Shown here piece after piece: positions 1 to 5,300 of a stretch of 8,898 nucleotides of DNA. How positions within the stretch are numbered: position 1 is the stretch's first letter; each line of letters begins with the position of its first letter. The notes under the pieces were generated by a model, which saw only the letters and a program-made list of their open reading frames with translations, was not told where the DNA came from and searched no databases. A program made the position numbers and the translations under genes. The DNA is from an uncultured Actinomycetes bacterium (GTDB lineage: Bacteria; Actinomycetota; Actinomycetes; Nanopelagicales; Nanopelagicaceae): positions 1 to 8,898 of the forward strand of contig CAITFY010000075.1 in NCBI GenBank assembly GCA_903891755.1. Reading direction: 5' to 3'.

Positions 1-1052
1 AACTCTGGATATTGAGGAGACATCGCGCCAATTGCAGCCATCAATAACTCTTTTGAATTGTGATCGGGTGCGCCAAGGATGCGCATATTGCGGATGGTCC
101 GACGCATCATTCGGCGTAGAACGTATCCACGTCCCTCATTTCCAGGTAAAACTCCATCGCCGATAAGCATCATCGAAGTGCGCGCGTGGTCTGCTACTAC
201 TCGGAGCGAGACATCGCTCTTTGCATCTTTGCCATAGGTAACGCCGGCCAATTCACTCGCTCTACGAAGAATCTGCATCGTCGTATCAATTTCATAAATA
301 TTCTCAACGCCTTGCAGCAGGGCAGCGGTGCGTTCTAAGCCAAGTCCGGTATCAATATTCTTAGCGGGCAACTCTCCAATAATTGGATAGTCATCTTTCG
401 TGCCACCATCTGCACGAATGTTCTGCATGAAGACTAAGTTCCATACCTCTAGGTAGCGATCCTCATCTGCAACGGGGCCACCTTCGGCGCCATATGCAGG
501 ACCGCGGTCATAATAAATTTCAGAGCAAGGCCCACAAGGACCTGCAACGCCCATGGACCAGAAGTTATCTGCCATGCCTCTGCGCTGGATACGTTCTTTA
601 GGCACACCAACTTTCTTATGCCAAATGTCCGCAGCTTCATCATCATTCAGATAGACAGTTACCCAGAGCTTCTCCTCTGGAAATCCATATCCGCCATCTG
701 CAATCGGCTTGGTGAGAAGTTCCCAGGCCATCGTGATTGCGCCCTCTTTGAAGTAATCGCCGAAGGAGAAATTTCCACACATTTGGAAGAAGGAGGCATG
801 TCTAGTCGTCTTACCAACTTCATCAATATCCAAGGTACGAACGCATTTTTGAACTGAAGTAGCTCGGGAGTAAGGAGGCTTTACCTCACCGAGGAAGAAT
901 GGCTTAAATGGAACCATTCCAGCATTGACGAGCAAAAGATTGGGATCATCGGCAATCAAAGATGCTGATGGAACGACCGTGTGCTTCAGCCCCAGGGCAT
1001 TGTCGGACTCGAAGAAGCGCAACCATCGCGCTCTAATTTCTGCGGATTCCAC
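1..1052 (-). CDS. alaS: Alanyl-tRNA synthetase, N-terminal part (runs off left edge)
   Basis: This class II synthetase joins alanine to tRNA(Ala) in the cytoplasm using ATP. About 350 N-terminal residues are present and the reading frame stays open to position 1. Recognisable blocks are HTVVPSASL (24-32), VNAGMVPFKPFFLG (42-55), the active-site region ending GNFSFGDYFKEGA (93-105), GPCGPCSEIYYD (171-182), class II motif 3 GLGLERTAALLQG (236-248), and RVVADHARTSMMLIGDG (284-300) with GRGYVLRRMMRR (307-318) of the tRNA-recognition region. The editing and C-terminal domains lie outside the window. The start is GTG: the two codons before it are both TAG, and no other start lies between them and the conserved block. 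The first TAG is the stop of the DUF948 gene, so the gap is 3 nt and the two are probably co-transcribed. The Shine-Dalgarno is poor; the best match is GGGAG about 12 nt upstream. Residues 15-23 are longer than usual, by about five residues. Identification is certain. Confidence 0.97.
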   Translation of the reverse strand, partial: MESAEIRARWLRFFESDNALGLKHTVVPSASLIADDPNLLLVNAGMVPFKPFFLGEVKPPYSRATSVQKCVRTLDIDEVGKTTRHASFFQMCGNFSFGDYFKEGAITMAWELLTKPIADGGYGFPEEKLWVTVYLNDDEAADIWHKKVGVPKERIQRRGMADNFWSMGVAGPCGPCSEIYYDRGPAYGAEGGPVADEDRYLEVWNLVFMQNIRADGGTKDDYPIIGELPAKNIDTGLGLERTAALLQGVENIYEIDTTMQILRRASELAGVTYGKDAKSDVSLRVVADHARTSMMLIGDGVLPGNEGRGYVLRRMMRRTIRNMRILGAPDHNSKELLMAAIGAMSPQYPE

Positions 1053-1055
1053 CTA

Positions 1056-1343
1056 CTACTCGTGCTCCCGATCAGAGCGAGAAAACTTCTTCCCAGCAAA
1101 AGCGGTTGCAAGAGTTCCAAGAATCTTTAAGAGACCAGAATTCTTCTCAATGAGGTTCGTGATTGAACCAGTCACCTTCTCGGTGAAATTTTCTGCAGTG
1201 GAAACAATCTTATTGACACTCTTTACAGTCTTCTCAACCTCGTCAATAAGGTTTCCTACCCGCACAATCGCATAAGCAATCGCCACAGCAATAATCAGCA
1301 GAGCTGATGCCGCAATGATGGTTGCGATTCCTCCTGGACCCAT
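1056..1343 (-). CDS. DUF948 family small membrane protein
   Basis: A 95-residue protein of unknown function that resembles the DUF948 family. Residues 6-28 form one strongly hydrophobic segment rich in Ile, Ala and Leu, which should anchor the protein in the membrane with a very short N-terminus. Residues 30-75 are amphipathic, with spaced Val, Ile and Leu between Lys, Glu and Asn, suggesting a coiled coil or extended helix. The tail is short, charged and basic, then acidic (KKFSRSDREHE). A DUF948 gene close to alaS is a common actinobacterial arrangement. Here it starts 39 nt after the aspS stop and ends 3 nt before the alaS GTG. AGGTAGG about 9 nt upstream of the ATG is a plausible ribosome binding site. 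The sequence gives no basis for a specific biochemical role. The family call rests on size, topology and neighbourhood. Confidence 0.85.
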   Translation of the reverse strand: MGPGGIATIIAASALLIIAVAIAYAIVRVGNLIDEVEKTVKSVNKIVSTAENFTEKVTGSITNLIEKNSGLLKILGTLATAFAGKKFSRSDREHE

Positions 1344-1382
1344 ACCTTTAGCCTACCTGAACTTCTTCCGCGACAATCCGAA

Positions 1383-3131
1383 TTATTTGGGCTCGGGCAC
1401 GAAATCAACGCCCGCTTCCTTGCGCTGCGCGGGAGTAATTGGAGTTGGAGCGCCGGTGAGTGGATCTCCCCCGCTAGCGGTCTTAGGGAAGGCGATAACT
1501 TCGCGGATAGATTCAGCGCCGGTCAAGAGTGCGCAGAGACGATCCATTCCGAGTGCAATTCCTCCATGTGGAGGAGGTCCGTAATTGAATGCTTCAAGCA
1601 AGAACCCGAATTTGCTCTTGGCTTCCTCTGGGGTCAGGCCGATAACATCAAAGACACGTTGTTGCATCTCACGCTTATGAATACGGATTGAGCCTCCGCC
1701 AATTTCATTTCCGTTCAAAACGATGTCATAGGCATATGCCAAGGCGTTGGCAGGATCCTTATCAAAGGTATCGGCGAACTCTGGCTTTGGCCCTGTAAAT
1801 GGATGGTGTACCGCAGTCCAACCCGCTTCAGGATTATCAGCATCAACTGGCTCAAACATTGGGGCATCAACAACCCACAAGAACTCCCAACGATCTGGAG
1901 CGATGAGATTGCAGCGAGCACCAATCTCTAAACGCACAGCTCCAAGAAGTGCTTGAGAGGTGCTCTTAGTTCCGGCGGCAAAGAAGATTGCATCTCCAGG
2001 CTTCGCGCCGGTTTGTACGGCAATTCCAGCAGCTTCTTTCTCAGACAAGTTTTTAGCTACGGGACCAGCAAGGGTTCCATCTTCTTGAACAAGGATGTAA
2101 GCCAAGCCCTTAGCTCCTCTCGCCTTCGCCCAATCCTGCCAAGCATCTAGCTCGCGACGTGGAGAACTGGCGCCTCCTGGCATTACAACTGCGCCGACGT
2201 AATCAGCTTGGAAGACTCGAAAGGTGGTTTCTGCAAAGAAATCCTTAACTTCAGTAATCTCTAATCCAAAGCGGAGATCAGGCTTATCCGATCCATAGCG
2301 TCGCATTGCCTCCGCATAGGTCATACGTGGAATAGGGCGAGGGATCTGGTAGCCAACGGTCTTCAAGAAAACCTCTTCAAGAATCTCTTCAGCAACGCGA
2401 AGAATGTCCTCTTGATCAATAAATGACATCTCAATATCGAGTTGGGTAAATTCTGGTTGGCGATCTGCGCGAAAATCTTCATCGCGGAAGCAACGAGCAA
2501 TTTGGTAGTAACGCTCCATGCCGGCAACCATCAAGAGTTGTTTAAAAAGTTGTGGTGATTGTGGCAAGGCATACCAACTACCAGGTTGCAAACGTACCGG
2601 CACTAAGAAGTCACGTGCGCCCTCGGGAGTGGAGCGAGTGAGATACGGTGTTTCAATCTCTAGGAAATCCAGGCGATCCATCACGGTACGAATGGTGGAA
2701 GTTACACGAGAGCGTAAACGTAAATTCTTAGCAGGACCTTCGCGACGAAGATCTAAGTAGCGGTACTTCAAGCGAATCTCTTCACTGATATTTGAAACAT
2801 CACCACTATCAACGGGGAAAGGAAGCGGTGCGGCTTCACTCAACACTTCTAGTGAAATACAATCGATTTCAATCGCGCCTGTTGCAATATTTGGGTTCTC
2901 ATTACCTGCAGGGCGAGCATTGACCTTGCCTGTGATCAAGACACACCATTCAGCGCGAAGTGCGCCAGCAATCTCATCCTTAATAACCACTTGCACGGCA
3001 CCTGAAGCATCGCGCAGATCAATAAAGGCAACTCCACCGTGATCGCGGCGTCTGGCCACCCATCCCGCTAAGACAACTTCTGTTCCAACATCGCTCTTGG
3101 AAAGTAGACCTGCTTCATGTGTTCTTAGCAT
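1383..3131 (-). CDS. aspS: Aspartyl-tRNA synthetase, probably non-discriminating (Asp/Asn)
   Basis: A class IIb synthetase of 582 residues, the usual length for the bacterial type. In order: OB-fold anticodon-binding domain (about 1-105, with GWVARRRDHGGVAFIDLRD at 23-41), motif 1 region (about 148-177, ending TPEGARDFLVP), QSPQLFKQLLM (191-201), motif 2 FRDEDFRADRQPEFTQLDIE (215-234), a GAD insertion domain (about 290-425), and motif 3 GIALGMDRLCALL (524-536), followed by the typical AFPKTASGGDPLTGAP tail. His31 and Gly76 occupy the two anticodon-domain positions that are Leu and Lys in the discriminating E. coli enzyme. This is the known pattern of enzymes that also charge tRNA(Asn) with aspartate, so the product probably feeds GatCAB. 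The specificity is inferred; the family is certain. The ATG directly follows the hisS TAA with no gap. GGAG 11 nt upstream, inside hisS, can serve as Shine-Dalgarno. Confidence 0.98.
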   Translation of the reverse strand: MLRTHEAGLLSKSDVGTEVVLAGWVARRRDHGGVAFIDLRDASGAVQVVIKDEIAGALRAEWCVLITGKVNARPAGNENPNIATGAIEIDCISLEVLSEAAPLPFPVDSGDVSNISEEIRLKYRYLDLRREGPAKNLRLRSRVTSTIRTVMDRLDFLEIETPYLTRSTPEGARDFLVPVRLQPGSWYALPQSPQLFKQLLMVAGMERYYQIARCFRDEDFRADRQPEFTQLDIEMSFIDQEDILRVAEEILEEVFLKTVGYQIPRPIPRMTYAEAMRRYGSDKPDLRFGLEITEVKDFFAETTFRVFQADYVGAVVMPGGASSPRRELDAWQDWAKARGAKGLAYILVQEDGTLAGPVAKNLSEKEAAGIAVQTGAKPGDAIFFAAGTKSTSQALLGAVRLEIGARCNLIAPDRWEFLWVVDAPMFEPVDADNPEAGWTAVHHPFTGPKPEFADTFDKDPANALAYAYDIVLNGNEIGGGSIRIHKREMQQRVFDVIGLTPEEAKSKFGFLLEAFNYGPPPHGGIALGMDRLCALLTGAESIREVIAFPKTASGGDPLTGAPTPITPAQRKEAGVDFVPEPK

Positions 3132-4403
3132 TTAAGAGTGATCTCCGTAGTGTGTGATTCGTTCAATAATTTCGTTCGCCAAAGAGCCAAGAGTAACTGA
3201 AGCCACTGCCCCAGTTTTCATCTCCTTGAGGGAAACTTCTCCGGAACTCACCTCATCTGCTCCGAGGACGATGGCGTATTTTGCACCGCTCTTATCGGCA
3301 GATTTCATCGCTCCCTTTAGAGCCTTATCTCCGAACGATAGGTCAACTTTGATTCCCCTGGCACGAAGGGATTCCGCAATTGCCAAAGCTTGATCGCCAG
3401 TACCCAGGGGAACGATATACAGATCTAAGGCAAGGTCATCCGGAGCCACCAAACCTTCGGCTTCACAGGCCAAAAGAATGCGATCAACGCCGAGACCAAA
3501 TCCAATTCCAGAGAGCTCTTGCCCCCCAAGTTGCGCCATCAAACCGTCATAGCGACCGCCACCACCAATTCCAGATTGCGCGCCAAGATCCGGATGGACG
3601 AATTCAAATGCGGTGCCTGTGTAGTAATCCAAACCGCGCACCATTCGCTTATTGATAACAAATGGAATCTCTAACGCTGTTAATAGCTCTTGCACCTTTT
3701 TAAAATCTGAGGCGCTCTCGGGAGTCAAGTATTCCAATAGCACTGGCGCGCTCTCCATGAGAACCTTGATCTCCGGACGCTTATCATCAAAGAGCCGGAG
3801 CGGATTGAGTTCTGCTCGCGCCCTTGTCTCATCATCAATATCTAAACCTTTGATGTATGAACGAAGATTGATGAGATAATTTTCACGAGTCTTGGCATCG
3901 CCAAGTGAAGTAATCTCAAGGTGATAGCGCGTAAGTCCAAGTGCAGCAAAAGCACGATGGGCAACGGCAATAACTTCCACATCGATCCGTGGATCAGATA
4001 ATCCGATTGCTTCTATGCCAACCTGATAGAACTGGCGATAACGTCCAGCTTGCGGGCGTTCGGCTCTAAAGAATGCACCGGAGTAGTAAACCTTGACGGG
4101 AAGTTGACCGCGATCAAGATTATGTTCGATGACTGCGCGCATAACGCCAGCGGTTCCTTCGGGACGCAGAGTTATGGAACGACCCCCGCGATCTTCAAAT
4201 GTATACATCTCTTTGCGAACTACATCTGTTGATTCGCCAACCCCACGAGCAAAGAGCTCGGTATCTTCAAAGACAGGAAGTTCCATAAGTTGATAGCCAG
4301 CGTTGCGAGCAGATTCAATAATGGTGCTACGAACGAAATCAAAGTGGGTCGAGCGATCAGGGAAGTACTCACTCACCCCTTTGGGTGCTTGAAACTTCGC
4401 CAT
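3132..4403 (-). CDS. hisS: Histidyl-tRNA synthetase
   Basis: A class IIa synthetase of 423 residues, the normal bacterial length. It charges tRNA(His) with histidine in the cytoplasm. Visible signatures are the N-terminal APKGVSEYFPD (6-16), RKEMYTFEDRGGRSITLRPE (63-82), motif 2 YYSGAFFRAERPQAGRYRQF (106-125), the histidine-binding block RGLDYYTGTAFEF (256-268), the glycine-rich GIGGGGRYDGL (278-288) and motif 3 GIGFGLGVDRILL (299-311). The alpha/beta anticodon-binding domain occupies about 325-415. All catalytic motifs are intact. The ATG overlaps the upstream MBL gene stop by one base (TAATG), and GAGGAG lies 9 nt upstream, so translation is probably coupled. Next to hisS, an MBL-fold hydrolase gene is the normal actinobacterial neighbour. 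Confidence 0.98.
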   Translation of the reverse strand: MAKFQAPKGVSEYFPDRSTHFDFVRSTIIESARNAGYQLMELPVFEDTELFARGVGESTDVVRKEMYTFEDRGGRSITLRPEGTAGVMRAVIEHNLDRGQLPVKVYYSGAFFRAERPQAGRYRQFYQVGIEAIGLSDPRIDVEVIAVAHRAFAALGLTRYHLEITSLGDAKTRENYLINLRSYIKGLDIDDETRARAELNPLRLFDDKRPEIKVLMESAPVLLEYLTPESASDFKKVQELLTALEIPFVINKRMVRGLDYYTGTAFEFVHPDLGAQSGIGGGGRYDGLMAQLGGQELSGIGFGLGVDRILLACEAEGLVAPDDLALDLYIVPLGTGDQALAIAESLRARGIKVDLSFGDKALKGAMKSADKSGAKYAIVLGADEVSSGEVSLKEMKTGAVASVTLGSLANEIIERITHYGDHS

Positions 4404-5092
4404 TAATCATCACTCCTCAAGAAGCGCTCTTGTAGGTAATCGTTGTTCTTACGCTCTCGCCCAATTGTAGTTTCAGGTCCATGGCCTGGAAGCACAATTA
4501 GCTCATCATCGAGCGGAAGAATCACGTTTCGAATCGATTTCTTCATATCGCTGGCGGAACCCAAACGCAGTGAGGTATTTCCGATGGAGTTTTGAAAGAG
4601 CACATCGCCGCTAATTAAGAACTCATCATCGACGATAAATACAGTTGAACCTGGGGTGTGTCCTGGCGCGTGTAGTGCTTTCAAGGAGAAGCCGGCAATT
4701 TCAAAGGTGACCCCATGGGTGAGTTCGCGAATTGAACGGGGTTCCTTAAATGAGGTGATCCCCATCTCTTCCAAAATTGGAATTGTTGGGCCACCTGGCG
4801 TCAGAATCCCTTGGGGATTTTCAAGAAACTCTCGATCTTTGGGATGGATATAGGTATCAAGGCCGTATCTCTCATCAAGCGGTGTAACAGAGAAGGTGTG
4901 GTCTAGATGGCCGTGGGTGACCACTGTCGCGATTGGCTTGAGATTGTGGCGTTCTAGGACCTGGCTGATGGGACCCACAAGATCTGGAATCGCCATGCCT
5001 GGATCGACGATAAAACACTCTGAACCCTTATCTGGTGCGAATATCCAGCAATTGGTTGCGAAGAAATCAGCCTTTATAACCTCAAGAATCAA
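4403..5092 (-). CDS. MBL-fold metallo-hydrolase (glyoxalase II-like)
   Basis: A 229-residue soluble protein of the metallo-beta-lactamase fold. It carries the full dinuclear metal set: THGHLDH (59-65, giving His60, His62, Asp64 and His65), His145 in HAPGHTPGS, Asp163 in ISGDVLF and His204 in LPGHGPET. It resembles short glyoxalase II / YcbL-type thioester hydrolases; the true substrate cannot be read from the sequence. The N-terminus (DFFATNCWIFAP, 9-20) is typical of the group and fixes the frame. The only usable start upstream of it is TTG at 5092-5090. An in-frame TGA lies seven codons earlier and no ATG occurs before residue 33. No good Shine-Dalgarno precedes the TTG. The gene is first in the run leading to hisS, aspS, the DUF948 gene and alaS. 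It probably shares the promoter in the intergenic region at 5093-5300. The hydrolase call is secure; a specific name is not justified. Confidence 0.93.
   Translation of the reverse strand: MILEVIKADFFATNCWIFAPDKGSECFIVDPGMAIPDLVGPISQVLERHNLKPIATVVTHGHLDHTFSVTPLDERYGLDTYIHPKDREFLENPQGILTPGGPTIPILEEMGITSFKEPRSIRELTHGVTFEIAGFSLKALHAPGHTPGSTVFIVDDEFLISGDVLFQNSIGNTSLRLGSASDMKKSIRNVILPLDDELIVLPGHGPETTIGRERKNNDYLQERFLRSDD
4413..4418 (-). promoter_or_regulatory. Ribosome binding site of hisS, inside the end of the MBL gene
   Basis: GAGGAG on the minus strand lies 9 nt upstream of the hisS ATG. It falls within the last codons of the MBL gene, whose TAA shares one base with that ATG. It supports this hisS start and coupled translation. 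Confidence 0.75.
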
Positions 5093-5125
5093 TCTAAGAG
5101 CCCACTTTTCTCATAATTAACCTGG

Positions 5126-5149
5126 CCTAGGTGCCCGATTTTCCTAGGT
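5126..5149. repeat. Tandem CCTAGGT sites, possible operator
   Basis: CCTAGGT occurs at 5126-5132 and again at 5143-5149, 17 bp apart. Each has the self-complementary core CCTAGG. A related half-site, ACCTGG, precedes the first copy at 5120-5125. Repeated palindromic cores close to the MBL start would fit a regulator binding site or a promoter-overlapping operator. No regulator is identified, and chance occurrence is possible. Confidence 0.35.
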
Positions 5150-5156
5150 TGAGGCT

Positions 5157-5172
5157 TTAAGGGTACCTTTAA
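5157..5172. repeat. Imperfect 16-bp palindrome around GGTACC
   Basis: TTAAGGGTACCTTTAA is self-complementary at 14 of its 16 positions, failing only at the G-T pair five bases in from each end. With no spacer it cannot form an RNA hairpin, so if functional it would act as a DNA-binding site. It overlaps the next inverted repeat. Confidence 0.35.
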
Positions 5173-5184
5173 TCCCTGATTAAA
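5168..5184. repeat. Perfect 7-bp inverted repeat TTTAATC-CCT-GATTAAA
   Basis: Left arm 5168-5174 and right arm 5178-5184 match perfectly around a 3-bp centre. Allowing a two-A bulge, pairing extends outward to ACC/GGT. The spacing suits a dimeric DNA-binding protein better than an RNA stem. It lies mid-way between the two divergent genes. Confidence 0.45.
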
Positions 5185-5201
5185 AAGGTCAGGAAGGCTC
5201 G

Positions 5202-5221
5202 AACCGCCTCTCGGCGGGGTT
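5202..5221 (+). ncRNA. G+C-rich hairpin in possible DUF349 leader
   Basis: CCGCC (5204-5208) pairs with GGCGG (5213-5217) around a TCTC loop. An alternative register pairs AACC (5202-5205) with GGTT (5218-5221). No T-run follows on either strand, so it is not an intrinsic terminator. GGTTG at 5218-5222 could instead pair with CAACC at 5283-5287, immediately before the DUF349 ribosome binding site. That is an inferred alternative fold and was not computed. Confidence 0.35.
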
Positions 5222-5233
5222 GGTCTTAAGTAA

Positions 5234-5243
5234 TCGTTAACGA
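5234..5243. repeat. Perfect 10-bp palindrome TCGTTAACGA
   Basis: Ten bases are perfectly self-complementary with no spacer, just upstream of the GNRA hairpin. It is a possible protein binding site, though short enough to arise by chance. Confidence 0.3.
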
Positions 5244-5245
5244 AA

Positions 5246-5276
5246 AAGTGGTCGTCACCGAAAGGTGAAAGCACTT
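5246..5276 (+). ncRNA. Two-tier hairpin with GAAA tetraloop upstream of DUF349 gene
   Basis: The inner stem TCACC (5255-5259) / GGTGA (5264-5268) closes a GAAA (GNRA-class) tetraloop. The outer stem AAGTG (5246-5250) pairs with CACTT (5272-5276) across an asymmetric internal loop of GTCG and AAG. The element ends 11 nt before the AAAGGAG ribosome binding site, inside the probable 5' leader of the DUF349 mRNA. It could be a regulatory or stability element. It matches no riboswitch class I recognise. Expression of the leader is assumed, not shown. Confidence 0.4.
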
Positions 5277-5287
5277 GACGCGCAACC

Positions 5288-5294
5288 AAAGGAG
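5288..5294 (+). promoter_or_regulatory. Ribosome binding site of DUF349 gene
   Basis: AAAGGAG lies 6 nt before ATG 5301 and is the strongest Shine-Dalgarno in the window. It decides the start in favour of 5301 over an in-frame GTG at 5265, which sits inside the hairpin and has no such site. Confidence 0.85.
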
Positions 5295-5300
5295 CAAGAG

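Larger units (their letters stand above)
5093..5300. promoter_or_regulatory. Divergent intergenic region, MBL-hisS-aspS-alaS operon and DUF349 gene
   Basis: These 208 bp separate two divergently transcribed units and must contain both promoters. It is the only sizeable non-coding segment in the window. I could not assign convincing -35/-10 pairs on either strand. TTGAGG at 5149-5154 lacks a good -10 partner on the plus strand. AT-rich TAATTA at 5119-5114 (minus strand) could be a -10 giving a very short leader for the MBL gene, but has no clear -35. The segment is unusually dense in palindromes and small hairpins, listed separately. No tRNA, T-box consensus or long protein with family resemblance was recognised in it. 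Confidence 0.7.

Noticed and set aside
5196..5205. GGTTCGAGCC on the minus strand, resembling a tRNA T-loop.
   Set aside because: The surrounding sequence has no correctly placed T-stem, anticodon arm or acceptor stem, so there is no tRNA.
5202..5230. G+C-rich hairpin as an intrinsic terminator.
   Set aside because: Neither strand has a T-run directly after it. Both flanking genes read away from the region, so no terminator is expected.
5089..5289. A 66-codon minus-strand open frame (TTG start) spanning the divergent intergenic region and ending as TTGA over the MBL start.
   Set aside because: It has no family resemblance and starts on top of the DUF349 ribosome binding site. Its composition looks like translated palindromes, and a 200-bp open frame is easily random. 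Kept only as context for the MBL start.
5093..5300. Possible T-box leader for the synthetase operon.
   Set aside because: No AGGGTGG-type T-box consensus or specifier stem is visible on the minus strand. The operon is headed by a hydrolase gene.
5265..5300. GTG 5265 as an alternative start of the DUF349 gene, adding 12 residues.
   Set aside because: The extra codons lie inside the hairpin and cover the AAAGGAG site, which is perfectly spaced for ATG 5301. The family N-terminus fits the later start.
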